Origin: Streptomyces sp. NBC_00775
GTDB taxonomy: Bacteria; Actinomycetota; Actinomycetes; Streptomycetales; Streptomycetaceae
Assembly: GCF_036347135.1 (NCBI RefSeq)
Contig: NZ_CP108938.1
Span: forward strand, 8,370,001-8,434,000
DNA: 64,000 bases
Direction of reading: 5' to 3'
The position numbers were made by a program, and so were the translations under genes. This document shows positions 41,317-50,642 of this stretch, in pieces. The stretch's first letter is position 1, and every line of letters begins with the position of its first letter. The notes beneath the pieces were generated by a model that saw only the letters and a program-made list of their open reading frames with translations, was not told the DNA's origin and ran no database searches.

Positions 41317-42585
41317 TCAGCCGGCCGTGACCTCGACCGCCGCCAGGTTCTTCTTGCCCCGGCGCAGCACCAGCCAGCGCCCGTGCAGCAGGTCCTCCTT
41401 GGCGGGGACCGCGTCCTCGGCGGCGACCTTCACGTTGTTCACGTACGCCCCGCCCTCCTTGACCGTGCGGCGCGCGGCCGACTTGCTCGCCACCAGGCCG
41501 ACCTCCGCGAAGAGGTCCACGACGGGACCGAGCTCGGCGACCTGGATGTGCGGCACCTCGGAGAGGGCCGCGGCCAGCGTCTTCTCGTCGAGCTCAGCCA
41601 GCTCGCCCTGACCGAAGAGGGCCTTGGACGCGGCGATCACGGCGGCCGTCTGATCGGCGCCGTGCACCAGCGTGGTCAGCTCCTCGGCCAGCGCGCGCTG
41701 GGCGGCGCGGGCCTGGGGGCGCTCCTCGGTCTGCTTCTCCAGCTCTTCGAGTTCCTCGCGGGACCTGAAGGACAGGATGCGCAGGTACGTCGAGACATCC
41801 CGGTCGTCCACGTTCAGCCAGAACTGGTAGAACGCGTACGGCGTCGTCATCTCGGGGTCGAGCCAGATGGCGCCACCCTCGGTCTTACCGAACTTGGTGC
41901 CGTCCGCCTTGGTCATCAGCGGCGTCGCCACCGCGTGCACGTTGGCGTGCGGCTCCAGGCGGTGGATCAGATCGAGGCCCGCGGTGAGGTTGCCCCACTG
42001 GTCGCTGCCGCCCTGCTGGAGCGTGCAGCCGTGGCGTCGGTACAGCTCCAGGAAGTCCATGCCCTGCAGCAGCTGGTAACTGAACTCCGTGTAGCTGATG
42101 CCTTCCTCGGACTCCAGGCGCCGGGCCACGGAGTCCTTCGTCAGCATCTTGTTGACGCGGAAGTGCTTGCCGATGTCCCGCAGGAACTCGATGGCCGACA
42201 GGCCGGCCGTCCAGTCCAGGTTGTTCACCATGACCGCGGCGTTCTCGCCCTCGAAGGACAGGAACGGCTCGATCTGCGCGCGCAGCCGGGTCACCCAGTT
42301 CGCGACCGTCTGCGGGTCGTTCAGCGTGCGCTCGGCCGTCGGGCGCGGGTCGCCGATCTGGCCCGTCGCGCCGCCGACCAGGGCGAGCGGGCGCAGGCCC
42401 GCCTGCTGGAGGCGGCGCATGGTCAGGACCTGCACCAGGTGGCCGACGTGCAGGCTGGCCGCGGTCGGGTCGAAGCCGCAATAGAACGTGACGGGACCGT
42501 CCGCGAGCGCCTTGCGCAAAGCATCTTCGTCAGTGGACAGGGCGAACAGGCCCCGCCACTTCAGCTCGTCGACGATGTCCGTCAC
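41317..42585 (-). CDS. tyrS: Tyrosyl-tRNA synthetase
   Basis: A 422-residue class I synthetase that charges tRNA-Tyr. The nucleotide-binding HIGH-like motif appears in [14 protein letters not shown], the KMSKS-like region as [19 protein letters not shown], and the C-terminal S4-like domain near [32 protein letters not shown] marks the tyrosine-binding side. GTG at 42585 follows AAGGAG. It lies 44 bp downstream of tldE. No T-box structure can be seen in this short gap. Confidence 0.97.
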   Translation of the reverse strand: MTDIVDELKWRGLFALSTDEDALRKALADGPVTFYCGFDPTAASLHVGHLVQVLTMRRLQQAGLRPLALVGGATGQIGDPRPTAERTLNDPQTVANWVTRLRAQIEPFLSFEGENAAVMVNNLDWTAGLSAIEFLRDIGKHFRVNKMLTKDSVARRLESEEGISYTEFSYQLLQGMDFLELYRRHGCTLQQGGSDQWGNLTAGLDLIHRLEPHANVHAVATPLMTKADGTKFGKTEGGAIWLDPEMTTPYAFYQFWLNVDDRDVSTYLRILSFRSREELEELEKQTEERPQARAAQRALAEELTTLVHGADQTAAVIAASKALFGQGELAELDEKTLAAALSEVPHIQVAELGPVVDLFAEVGLVASKSAARRTVKEGGAYVNNVKVAAEDAVPAKEDLLHGRWLVLRRGKKNLAAVEVTAG

Positions 42586-42629
42586 GGTTCTCGTATCTCC
42601 TTGGGTGGTCTCGTGAATCAGGTACGAGG

Positions 42630-44024
42630 TTATACGCCCTGACTGACAGAGCTCATATTGAAGTCCGGCACCCGCAGCGCGGGCATCGCAGCCCTAGTGA
42701 ACCAGTCGCTCCACTCCCTGGGCAGCGTCTTTTCCGTCCGCCCCGCCTCCGTCGCCCGCCCCAGCAGGTCCACCGGCGACTCGTTGAACCGGAAGTTGTT
42801 CACCTCGCCGACGACCTGGCCGTTCTCGACGAGGTAGACGCCGTCCCGGGTCAGCCCGGTCAGCAGCAGCGTCGCCGGGTCGACCTCGCGGATGTACCAG
42901 AGGCAGGTCAGCAGCAGACCGCGCTCGGTGGCGGCGACCATCTCCTCCAGGGAGCGGTCCTCGCCGCCGTCCAGGATCAGGTTCCCGATGGTCGGGGCGA
43001 CGGGCAGCCCGGTGAGGCCCGCGCTGTGCCGGGTGGTGGACAGATGGGTCAGCGTGCCCTCACGGACCCAGTCCGTCGCGGACAGCGACAGCCCGTTGTC
43101 GAACACGGACGCGTCGTCGCCGGAGGAGTGCGCGAGAACGAAGGGGGCGGTCTCCAGGCCCGGCTCGTTCGGGTCGCTGCGCAGCGTCAGCGGCAGCTCG
43201 GTGAGCTTCTCACCGACGCGGGTACCGCCACCGGGCTTGCTGAAGACCGTCCGGCCCTCGGCCGCGTCCCGGGCGGCCGCCGACCACATCTGGTAGATCA
43301 GCAGGTCCGCGACGGCGGTCGGCGGCAGCAGCGTCTCATAGCGCCCCGCGGGCAGGTCGATGCGCCGCTCGGCCCAGCCGAGCCGTACGGCCAGCTCGGC
43401 GTCCAGCGCTGCCGGATCGACGTCCTTGAAGTCCCGTGTCGACCGCCCCGCCCACGCCGACCGCGTACGGTCCGGCGACTTGGCGTTGAGCTCCAGCGTG
43501 CCCTTGGGCTGGTCGTGCCGCAGACGCAGCCCCGTCGACGTACCGAGATAGCTGGAGACGAGTTCGTGGTTGGCGAACCCGTACAGCTCGCGGCCGCCCG
43601 CACGCGCGCGTGCGAACGATTCGCCGAGCGCCGGCGCGAAGTCCGCGAAGACGGCGGACGAGGTCTCGGCGGGCGCGTCCGTGAAGTCGGGGGACTCCGG
43701 TACGCCCGCGACGAGCGGCTGGGCATCCTCGGCCGGACCCGCGCCGCGGGCCGCCGCCTCCGCGGCCCGCACCAGCGGCTCCAGCTCGTCGGCGGTCACG
43801 GCCGAGCGCGAGACGACCCCGGACGCGGTCCCCTCACGGCCGTCGACGGTGGCGATCACGGTCAGCGTGCGCCCGCGCGTGACCCCGTTCGTGGTCAGCG
43901 CGTTGCCCGCCCAGCGCAGGTTGGCGGTCGACTCCTCGTCGGCGATCACCACACAACCGTCGGCGCGGGACAGTTCGAGGGCGCGCTCGACGACCTCGTG
44001 CGGCTTGTTCGTACGCGCGCTCAT
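42630..44024 (-). CDS. tldE: TldE/PmbA family metalloprotease subunit
   Basis: A 464-residue protein that forms the inactive partner of TldD in the TldD-TldE protease (microcin processing, antitoxin CcdA degradation in E. coli). It lacks the HExxxH metal motif, as expected. [27 protein letters not shown] and [22 protein letters not shown] are family blocks. Its start (ATG at 44024) overlaps the tldD stop by four bases, so they are cotranslated. Homologues are common in Streptomyces; physiological target unknown. Confidence 0.92.
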   Translation of the reverse strand: MSARTNKPHEVVERALELSRADGCVVIADEESTANLRWAGNALTTNGVTRGRTLTVIATVDGREGTASGVVSRSAVTADELEPLVRAAEAAARGAGPAEDAQPLVAGVPESPDFTDAPAETSSAVFADFAPALGESFARARAGGRELYGFANHELVSSYLGTSTGLRLRHDQPKGTLELNAKSPDRTRSAWAGRSTRDFKDVDPAALDAELAVRLGWAERRIDLPAGRYETLLPPTAVADLLIYQMWSAAARDAAEGRTVFSKPGGGTRVGEKLTELPLTLRSDPNEPGLETAPFVLAHSSGDDASVFDNGLSLSATDWVREGTLTHLSTTRHSAGLTGLPVAPTIGNLILDGGEDRSLEEMVAATERGLLLTCLWYIREVDPATLLLTGLTRDGVYLVENGQVVGEVNNFRFNESPVDLLGRATEAGRTEKTLPREWSDWFTRAAMPALRVPDFNMSSVSQGV

Positions 44025-45544
44025 CGACCGGCCTCCTGCGTGGTGTTCAGAATGTTGACGCCCTTGAAGAGGGCCGACGGGCAGCCGTGCGAGACCGCCG
44101 CGACCTGGCCCGGCTGGGCCTTGCCGCAGTTGAAGGCACCGCCCAGGACATACGTCTGCGGGCCGCCCACCGCGGCCATCGAACCCCAGAAGTCGGTGGT
44201 CGTCGCCTGGTACGCGACATCGCGCAGCTGGCCGGTGATCCGGCCGTTCTCGATCTTGAAGAACCGCTGCCCGGTGAACTGGAAGTTGTAGCGCTGCATG
44301 TCGATGGACCAGGACCGGTCACCGACGACATAGATGCCGCGGTCGACGCTCCCGATGAGATCCTCCGTCGACATCCCGGCCGGATCCGGCTGCAGGGACA
44401 CATTGGCCATGCGCTGCACGGGCACATGGCCGGGGGAGTCGGCGTACGCGCATCCGTTGGACCGCTCGAAGCCGGTCAGCCTGGCGATGCGCCGGTCCAG
44501 CTGGTACCCGACGAGCGTCCCGTCCTTGACGAGGTCCCAGGACTGCCCGGCCACCCCCTCGTCGTCGAATCCGATCGTCGCGAGGCCGTGCTCGGCGGTG
44601 CGGTCGCCGGTGACGTTCATCAGCTCGGATCCGTACCGCAGCTTGCCCAGCTGGTCGAAGGTGGCGAAGGAGGTGCCGGCGTACGCGGCCTCGTAGCCCA
44701 GCGCGCGGTCCAGCTCGGTGGCGTGGCCGATGGACTCGTGGATGGTCAGCCACAGGTTCGACGGGTCGACGACGAGGTCGTACACCCCCGCCTCGACGCT
44801 CGGCGCCCGCATCTTCTCGGCGAGCAGCTCCGGGATCCGCTCCAGCTCGGACTCCCAGTCCCAGCCGGTGCCCGTCAGGTACTCCCAGCCGCGCCCCACC
44901 GGCGGCGCGATCGTCCTCATGGAGTCGAACTCGCCGCTGGACTCGTCGACGGCGACGGCGGTGAGCTGCGGGTGCAGCCGCACGCGCTGCTGTGTGGTCA
45001 CGGTCCCGGCGGTGTCGGCATAGAACTTGTTCTCGTGCACGGTCAGCAGCGAGGCGTCGACGTGATTGACGCCGTCGGCCGCCAGCAGCCGCGCGCTCCA
45101 GTCCGCGAGCAGCCCGGCCTTCTCCTCGGCCGGCACGGAGAAGGGATCGATGTCGTACGACGAGATCCATGTCTTCTCGGCGTGCACCGGCTCGTCCGCC
45201 AGCTCCACGCGCTCGTCCGACCCGGCCGCCTTGATCACCTGCGCCGACAGCTTCGCCATCGCCACGGCCTGCGACGCCACCTTCGCGGCGGCGTCCATCG
45301 TCAGATCCACACCCGACGCGAACCCCCAGGTCCCGCCGTGCACCACCCGCACCGCGTACCCCAGGTCCGTGGTGTCCGACGACCCGGCGGGCTTGGCGTC
45401 CCGCAGCCGCAAGGCCGCACTGCGCACCCGCTCGAACCGGAAGTCCGCATGGTCGGCGCCCAGCGCACGCGCGCGTGCGAGCGCGGCGTCGGCCAGGGCG
45501 CGCAGCGGTAGCGCCGTGAAGGCTTCGTCGATGGAATGAGGCAC
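44021..45544 (-). CDS. tldD: TldD family metalloprotease
   Basis: A 507-residue zinc protease subunit. The metal motif HESIGHATELDRALGYEAAYAG (HExxxH) is at about residue 266, with a Cys-containing NGCAYADSPGHVPVQRM and the C-terminal GAFNCGKAQPGQ. TldD-TldE form a heterodimer cleaving unfolded peptides. Residues SSDTTDLGYAVRVVHGGTWGFAS form the N-terminal domain. It begins with ATG at 45544, 248 bp from the divergent fabG. This gap contains a GAATCCGACAG/CTGTCGG inverted repeat (45665-45698). Confidence 0.94.
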   Translation of the reverse strand: MPHSIDEAFTALPLRALADAALARARALGADHADFRFERVRSAALRLRDAKPAGSSDTTDLGYAVRVVHGGTWGFASGVDLTMDAAAKVASQAVAMAKLSAQVIKAAGSDERVELADEPVHAEKTWISSYDIDPFSVPAEEKAGLLADWSARLLAADGVNHVDASLLTVHENKFYADTAGTVTTQQRVRLHPQLTAVAVDESSGEFDSMRTIAPPVGRGWEYLTGTGWDWESELERIPELLAEKMRAPSVEAGVYDLVVDPSNLWLTIHESIGHATELDRALGYEAAYAGTSFATFDQLGKLRYGSELMNVTGDRTAEHGLATIGFDDEGVAGQSWDLVKDGTLVGYQLDRRIARLTGFERSNGCAYADSPGHVPVQRMANVSLQPDPAGMSTEDLIGSVDRGIYVVGDRSWSIDMQRYNFQFTGQRFFKIENGRITGQLRDVAYQATTTDFWGSMAAVGGPQTYVLGGAFNCGKAQPGQVAAVSHGCPSALFKGVNILNTTQEAGR

Positions 45545-45792
45545 GGAGGTCTCCCTGCTGTCGTGGCCTGTCGGGTCCGATCATGTCGCGCGGGCGGGCC
45601 CGGCGGCCACGTCTTTCCGCTCGACGACCGCATCTTTCGGCCGCGCGGCCAGCACTTTCTGTAGGAATCCGACAGCGAGTCCCCGGTCCCACTGTCGGTG
45701 CCCGATTCTCCGCGCGGCGGAGCGGACCGATAGGTTTTCGGTGAAGGCGCCTGTCTTGCAGGGGTTCCGTCCGCTATCGAAAGGGTGATCCG

Positions 45793-46497
45793 TTGAGCCG
45801 CTCGGTTCTCGTCACCGGAGGCAACCGGGGCATCGGCCTCGCCATCGCCCGCGCGTTCGCCGACGCCGGCGACAAGGTCGCCATCACATACCGCTCCGGT
45901 GAGCCGCCGGCCGGCTTCCTGGCCGTCAAGTGCGACATCACCGACACCGAGCAGGTGGAGCAGGCCTACAAGGAGATCGAGGCCGAGCACGGCCCCGTCG
46001 AGGTCCTCGTCGCCAACGCCGGCGTCACCAAGGACCAGCTCCTGATGCGTATGTCCGAGGAGGACTTCACCTCGGTCATCGACACCAACCTCACCGGCGC
46101 CTTCCGCGTCGTCAAGCGCGCCAACCGCGGCATGCTGCGCGCCAAGAAGGGCCGCGTCGTCCTCATCTCGTCGGTCGTCGGACTGCTCGGCTCGGCGGGA
46201 CAGGCGAACTACGCCGCCTCCAAGGCCGGCCTGGTCGGCTTCGCGCGCTCGCTCGCCCGGGAGCTCGGCTCCCGCAACATCACCTTCAACGTCGTCGCGC
46301 CCGGCTTCGTCGACACGGACATGACCCAGGCGCTCACCGACGAGCAGCGTGCGAACATCGTGTCGCAGGTGCCGCTGGGCCGGTACGCGCAGCCCGAGGA
46401 GATCGCCGCGACGGTGCGGTTCCTCGCCTCGGACGACGCCTCGTACATCACTGGAGCCGTCATCCCTGTTGACGGCGGACTGGGAATGGGTCACTGA
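45793..46497 (+). CDS. fabG: 3-oxoacyl-ACP reductase FabG
   Basis: A 234-residue SDR. TGGNRGIGLAIA binds NADPH; NAGVTK, VVGLLGSAGQANYAASKAGLVGF give the Ser, Tyr and Lys catalytic set; C-terminal ASYITGAVIPVDGGLGMGH is typical. It reduces beta-ketoacyl-ACP in type II fatty-acid synthesis. It starts with TTG (45793), an uncommon start, after AAAGGGTGATCCG. FabI follows after 5 bp, the same order as mabA-inhA in mycobacteria. Confidence 0.96.
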   Translation: MSRSVLVTGGNRGIGLAIARAFADAGDKVAITYRSGEPPAGFLAVKCDITDTEQVEQAYKEIEAEHGPVEVLVANAGVTKDQLLMRMSEEDFTSVIDTNLTGAFRVVKRANRGMLRAKKGRVVLISSVVGLLGSAGQANYAASKAGLVGFARSLARELGSRNITFNVVAPGFVDTDMTQALTDEQRANIVSQVPLGRYAQPEEIAATVRFLASDDASYITGAVIPVDGGLGMGH

Positions 46498-46502
46498 TCA
46501 TC

Positions 46503-47270
46503 ATGAGCGGAATTCTTGCGGGCAAGCGCATCCTGATCACCGGTGTGCTGACGGAGGCCTCCATCGCCTTCCACACCGCCAAGCTGGCCCAGGAGCAGGG
46601 CGCGGAGATCATCCTGACCGCGTTCCCGCGGCCCACGCTGACCGAGCGCATCGCCAAGAAGCTCCCCAAGCCCACCAAGGTCATCGAGCTCGACGTCACC
46701 AACGACGAGCACCTCGCCCGCCTGGCCGACATCGTCGGCGAGGAGCTGGGCGGCCTCGACGGAGTCGTGCACTCCATCGGCTTCGCGCCGCAGGACGCGC
46801 TCGGCGGCAACTTCCTGAACACGCCGTTCGAGTCGGTTGCCACGGCCATGCACGTCTCGGCGTTCTCCCTGAAGTCGCTGACCATGGCCTGCCTGCCGCT
46901 GATGCAGAACGGCGGCTCGGTCGTCGGCCTCACCTTCGACGCGCAGTACGCCTGGCCGCAGTACGACTGGATGGGCCCGGCCAAGGCCGCCCTGGAGGCC
47001 ACCAGCCGCTACATGGCCCGCGACCTGGGCAAGCAGAACGTCCGCTGCAACCTCATCTCCGCGGGCCCGCTCGGCTCGATGGCCGCCAAGTCCATCCCGG
47101 GCTTCGGCGAGCTCGCCGCCGTGTGGGACTCCCGCGCGCCCCTGGAGTGGGACCTCAAGGACCCGGAGCCGGCCGGCCGCGGTGTCGTCGCCCTGCTGAG
47201 CGACTGGTTCCCGAAGACCACGGGCGAGATCATCCACGTGGACGGCGGTCTGCACGCGATCGGCGCGTAA
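46503..47270 (+). CDS. fabI: Enoyl-ACP reductase FabI (InhA type)
   Basis: A 255-residue NADH-dependent enoyl-ACP reductase. The InhA pattern is seen: LITGVLTEASIAFHTAKLAQEQGAEIILT for NADH and YAWPQYDWMGPAKAALEATSRYMARDLG with YxxMxxxK catalytic residues. It completes the elongation cycle after FabG. The ATG follows the fabG stop by 5 bp. It is the probable target class of triclosan or isoniazid-like inhibitors. A hairpin at 47322 ends the operon. Confidence 0.97.
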   Translation: MSGILAGKRILITGVLTEASIAFHTAKLAQEQGAEIILTAFPRPTLTERIAKKLPKPTKVIELDVTNDEHLARLADIVGEELGGLDGVVHSIGFAPQDALGGNFLNTPFESVATAMHVSAFSLKSLTMACLPLMQNGGSVVGLTFDAQYAWPQYDWMGPAKAALEATSRYMARDLGKQNVRCNLISAGPLGSMAAKSIPGFGELAAVWDSRAPLEWDLKDPEPAGRGVVALLSDWFPKTTGEIIHVDGGLHAIGA

Positions 47271-47321
47271 AGGCTTACGCGAGCGCTTACGTACGCGGGC
47301 CCTCCGGCTCTCGTACGTCGA

Positions 47322-47362
47322 TGACGCCCCGTTTCCCGCAGCGCGCGGGGAGCGGGGCGTCA
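47322..47362 (+). terminator. Terminator after fabG-fabI
   Basis: TGACGCCCCG (47322-47331) pairs with CGGGGCGTCA (47353-47362), and the loop holds an inner CCCGC/GCGGG stem. It lies 52 bp after the fabI stop. Confidence 0.75.
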
Positions 47363-47466
47363 CCCATTGGGCCCACCGGCCGGGCGGAGGAGGTGGGCAA
47401 CTGCGCACTCTGGAGTAAGCGTTCCGCACGCGTTCCCTCCCCAGCACGGCCGAGGAGGTCTCCCTT

Positions 47467-47811
47467 GTGCGCCTGTTCCCCCGCTTCGCCCCGGTGCTGG
47501 CCGCCGTCGCTCTCGTGATGGCCCTGCCGTACGACGCCACGCCGCACGCGCGCGTGGAGGCCGAAAAACCCGCTGTTCCGCAACTTTTCGGAGCCGAGTG
47601 CCGCACCACCGTCACCGGCTCCCACGTGGTCGCGTACTGCCACAACCCGTACCCGGAGACCGACCGCGTCAGCCTGCACGTCGAGTGCGACCGCTGGTGG
47701 GACATCGACAGCGACGGCGTGCCGGTCGACGCGGAACCCGCCATGACGGTGCGGCTCACCGGACGATGCTGGGAGGAGATCCGCTCGGTCTGGGTCAGCC
47801 ACCAGAAGTGA
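47467..47811 (+). CDS. Small secreted Cys-containing protein
   Basis: A 114-residue protein. An N-terminal signal peptide (MRLFPRFAPVLAAVALVMALP, start GTG after GAGGTCTCCCTT) precedes a mature part of about 85 residues with four Cys (AECRT, AYCHN, VECDRWW, GRCWE), consistent with two disulfides. No catalytic motif. It ends in a duplicated sequence (47792-47842). Function unknown; conserved in Streptomyces as far as I recall. Confidence 0.82.
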   Translation: MRLFPRFAPVLAAVALVMALPYDATPHARVEAEKPAVPQLFGAECRTTVTGSHVVAYCHNPYPETDRVSLHVECDRWWDIDSDGVPVDAEPAMTVRLTGRCWEEIRSVWVSHQK

Positions 47812-47842
47812 TGTCCGGGGTCAGCCACCAGAAGTGATGTCC
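47792..47842. repeat. 25-bp tandem duplication at the end of a secreted-protein gene
   Basis: A 25-nt segment (47792-47816), which includes the gene's last codons and its TGA, is repeated exactly at 47818-47842, one base apart. The second copy ends four bases before the stop of the convergent GntR gene, so the duplication spaces the two 3' ends. Confidence 0.9.
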
Positions 47843-47846
47843 CGGG

Positions 47847-48551
47847 TCAGCCGGAAGCGCCGTCCGGGTCCTTCGGGCCGAGCCGTCCCGGACGGCACAG
47901 GAACGGATAGCCCGCGGCCTCCGTGGCGGCCGCCTCCGCGTCGCCCGAGCGGATCGCGTCGACGAGCCGGGCGTGGTCCATGTACGTCTCCGGCGTCAGC
48001 TTCTCGCCGACGTCCTCGCGCAGCCAGTCGCGCAGCACCTCGCCGAGATCCGCGTACATCGCCGTCATGACGTCATTGTGGGACGCGGCCACCACCGCCA
48101 GATGAAAGGTCGCGTCGGCGGTCACGAAGGCCTCCGCGTCGCCCGACTCCCACGCCTCCTCGCGGCGTACGAGGAGCGCGTCCAGCTGCTTGAGATCGCG
48201 CTCGGTGCGGCGCTCGGCTGCCAGCTCGGCGGCGCTCGACTCCAGCGTGGAGCGCAGCTCGGCGATGTGCCGCGGGTCGGCGTCCGCGAAGCGGCGGTGC
48301 ATCACACCCGCCAGCTCGCTGGTCGCCACGACATAGGTGCCGGAGCCCTGGCGGATGTCGAGCAGGCCGTTGTGGGCCAGCGCGCGCACCGCCTCGCGGA
48401 CCGTGTTGCGGGCGACGCCGAGTTGCTCGACCAGCTCCGGCTCGGTGGGGATGCGGGAGCCCACCGGCCACTCGCCCGAGGTGATCTGGTTCCGCAGCTC
48501 GGCGATGACCTGCTCGGACAGCGCCGAACGGCGGGGGTGGCTCAGCGGCAT
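47847..48551 (-). CDS. FCD-domain GntR family transcriptional regulator
   Basis: A 234-residue FadR-subfamily regulator. The winged-helix domain is seen in LSEQVIAELRNQITSGEWPVGSRIPTEPELVEQLGVARNTVREAVRALAHNGLLDIRQGSGTYV; the FCD ligand domain has the helical pattern with metal-binding His and Asp (HLAVVAASHND, YMDHARLVDAIRSGD). FCD regulators often sense carboxylic acids. It is divergent from the exporter gene, with a palindrome (48634-48648) between them. Confidence 0.93.
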   Translation of the reverse strand: MPLSHPRRSALSEQVIAELRNQITSGEWPVGSRIPTEPELVEQLGVARNTVREAVRALAHNGLLDIRQGSGTYVVATSELAGVMHRRFADADPRHIAELRSTLESSAAELAAERRTERDLKQLDALLVRREEAWESGDAEAFVTADATFHLAVVAASHNDVMTAMYADLGEVLRDWLREDVGEKLTPETYMDHARLVDAIRSGDAEAAATEAAGYPFLCRPGRLGPKDPDGASG

Positions 48552-48633
48552 GGCGGTCCTTCATACGGGCCCGGGGTGGTCGGTCGCGCCGGGCCGGAGA
48601 TTCCGGAGATTAACGCAACGGGATTGGACAGCC

Positions 48634-48648
48634 AATCATCCCATGATT
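48634..48648. promoter_or_regulatory. Candidate GntR operator
   Basis: AATCAT-CCC-ATGATT is a perfect palindrome with 6-bp arms between the GntR gene (start 48551) and the MFS gene. A related ATGAT word follows at 48651. It is AT-rich for the genome and overlaps the expected exporter promoter. Confidence 0.65.
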
Positions 48649-48662
48649 CTATGATGGGCGGC

Positions 48663-49985
48663 ATGACTGGCGAGAAGACCCGGACGATGACGTCCACGCC
48701 GATACGCACCTCCGCAGGCACGAAGTCCGAGAACGAGACACCCGCCACGCGCGCGTGGACGACGCGTCTGGTGATCGTCGGCATCGTCCTCACCGCCCTC
48801 AACCTGCGCCCCGCGATCACCAGCCTCGGCGCCCTCCTCGAAGAGGTGCGTGGCGGGCTCGGCATGAGCGGCAGCGTCGCCGGACTGCTCACCTCCGTAC
48901 CGCCGCTCTGCTTCGCCGTCTTCGGCGTCATGGCACCGCGGCTCGCCCGCCGCTTCGGACCCGGCGCGGTCGTCTGCGCGGGCATGGTCGCCATCACGGC
49001 GGGCCTGGCGATCCGGCCGTACGCCGGGAACACGGCCGGCTTCCTGGCCGCCAGCGCGCTCGCCCTCATGGGCATCGCCGTCAGCAACGTCCTGATGCCG
49101 GTGATCGTCAAGCGCTGGTTCCCGGACAGGGTCGGCTCCATGACCGGCCTGTACTCGATGGCCCTCGCGCTCGGCACCTCGACCGCGGCCGCGGTGACCG
49201 TGCCCATGACCGACGTCCTGGGCGGCAGCTGGCAGTCCGGGCTCGCGGTGTGGGCGGGGCTCGCGGCGGCGGCCATAGTCCCGTGGATCGCGCTCGTACG
49301 CGCGCGGGGCGCCGAATCCGCGAGCGGCGCCACCGCCCGGCGTACCGACGCCGGGACCCGTACGCCCGCCCGGCACGAGCCCGACGAGTTCCGCATCACC
49401 CGCAGCCGTACCGCCTGGGCACTCGCCGTCTTCTTCGGACTCCAGGCCACCGCCGCGTACATCACGATGGGCTGGATGGCGCAGATCTTCCGCGACGCGG
49501 GCGTCTCGGCCGGCACCGCGGGACTGCTCCTCGCCGTCACGATGGTGATGGGCGTGCCGCTGGCCTTCGTCATCCCGCGCCTGGCCACGCGGCTGCCCCA
49601 CCAGGGGCCGATCGTGGTCGCACTCGGCGCCTGCGGACTCGCCGGATACGCCGGCCTTTACGTTGCCCCCGCGGGCGGCGCCTGGGCCTGGGCCCTGCTG
49701 CTCGGCGTCTCCAACTGCGCCTTCCCGCTGGCCCTCACCATGGTCGGCATGCGGGCCAGGACCGGCGCGGGTGTCGCCAAGCTCTCGGCGTTCGCCCAGA
49801 GCGCCGGCTATCTGCTCTCGATCCCGGGCCCGCTGCTGGTGGGCGTCCTCTACCAGCACAGCGGCGGCTGGGGCCTGCCGCTCGCCCTCATGGCGGGACT
49901 GATGGTCCCGCAGATCGCGGTGGGCATCCTGGCGGGCCGCAACCGCACGGTGGAGGACGAGGCGGCTCGCCGGCCTCAGCCCTGA
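48663..49985 (+). CDS. MFS transporter, CynX/NimT type
   Basis: A 440-residue protein with 12 helices. The first helix TRLVIVGIVLTALNLRPAITSLGALLEEV is characteristic of the CynX/NimT group, which exports 2-nitroimidazole or imports cyanate. A charged central loop (ARGAESASGATARRTDAGTRTPARHEPDEF) separates the halves. ATG at 48651, 48654, 48663 and 48690 are all in frame; I take 48663 provisionally, as none has a strong ribosome site. Regulation by the divergent GntR gene is likely. Confidence 0.9.
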   Translation: MTGEKTRTMTSTPIRTSAGTKSENETPATRAWTTRLVIVGIVLTALNLRPAITSLGALLEEVRGGLGMSGSVAGLLTSVPPLCFAVFGVMAPRLARRFGPGAVVCAGMVAITAGLAIRPYAGNTAGFLAASALALMGIAVSNVLMPVIVKRWFPDRVGSMTGLYSMALALGTSTAAAVTVPMTDVLGGSWQSGLAVWAGLAAAAIVPWIALVRARGAESASGATARRTDAGTRTPARHEPDEFRITRSRTAWALAVFFGLQATAAYITMGWMAQIFRDAGVSAGTAGLLLAVTMVMGVPLAFVIPRLATRLPHQGPIVVALGACGLAGYAGLYVAPAGGAWAWALLLGVSNCAFPLALTMVGMRARTGAGVAKLSAFAQSAGYLLSIPGPLLVGVLYQHSGGWGLPLALMAGLMVPQIAVGILAGRNRTVEDEAARRPQP

Positions 49986-50036
49986 CGCGCCGACCCCCCT
50001 CCTGAGAGGGCGGACGAAGGGTGCGAGACTGGCCGT

Positions 50037-50153
50037 ATGCCAGTGCTCGAACCGAACCCCCCGAACGGCCAGAAGAAGATGCTGCTCGTCTTCGGCACGT
50101 TCTTCGCCATCACCGTGATCATCGCCATCATCGCGACCATCGCTTCGCCGTGA
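50037..50153 (+). CDS. SGM_5486 family 38-residue transporter-associated peptide
   Basis: A 38-residue peptide, MPVLEPNPPNGQKKMLLVFG and onward, with one C-terminal transmembrane helix (VFGTFFAITVIIAIIATIA). Its sequence matches my memory of the tiny SGM_5486 family, found near MFS genes in Streptomyces. The ATG at 50037 lies 51 bp after the MFS stop, and joint transcription is likely. It is too short for most gene callers. Function unknown. Confidence 0.8.
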   Translation: MPVLEPNPPNGQKKMLLVFGTFFAITVIIAIIATIASP

Positions 50154-50329
50154 CCCTGGCTCCGCTCGTCACCGCCCGATGGTGGGGCTAACCCCCCATC
50201 CCCTAGGGGGTGAGTGTCAGGGTCAAGTGGGTGGAGCGCCGGATGGGTTGAGCGCCCCGGATTCCGTAACTTCGAGATGTGGCCGCGAGGACGCGGACCA
50301 CGGAGCACTCGAAGCCCCACGGAGGCGGC

Positions 50330-50545
50330 ATGTCGGCCCGTACGCACACCCGGCCCCACCCGGCGACCTCGGGCCGCGTCGACATCCGGCTGCCCTGGTG
50401 GGCCCTCGCCCTGCCCACGCTCGCCTTCGTCACCCTGCTGCTCCTGATACTCAATCCGGTGGACGCGCACGCCGCGGGCGGCGGAGCCGCGATCACCCAG
50501 GTCTTCGAGCACGTCCAGCACACGGTGCTGCGCCAGGCGCCGTAA
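50330..50545 (+). CDS. Small single-helix membrane or exported protein
   Basis: A 71-residue protein. It starts with ATG after GGAGGCGGC. A basic N-terminus (SARTHTRPHPATSGRVDIRLPW) is followed by one helix (WALALPTLAFVTLLLLILNP) and an external tail (VDAHAAGGGAAITQVFEHVQHTVLRQAP). ALA-type cleavage after DAHA would make it secreted; otherwise it is type II anchored. The upstream gap (50154-50329) contains a GGGG/CCCC hairpin near 50179-50199. Function unknown. Confidence 0.72.
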   Translation: MSARTHTRPHPATSGRVDIRLPWWALALPTLAFVTLLLLILNPVDAHAAGGGAAITQVFEHVQHTVLRQAP

Positions 50546-50642
50546 ACCGGCTGGTGCCCCAGGTGGAACCCCCGTCACCCCTCCCGGGGGAGCACGTCAA
50601 CTCCCTGCGCCCGATGGCGTGTTTCATGCGAAGCTGGGACGC

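Noticed and set aside
45665..45698. An inverted repeat GAATCCGACAG/CTGTCGG before fabG as an operator.
   Set aside because: Arms are separated by 16 bases with no known regulator nearby, and it may as well be a chance hairpin; noted but not called.
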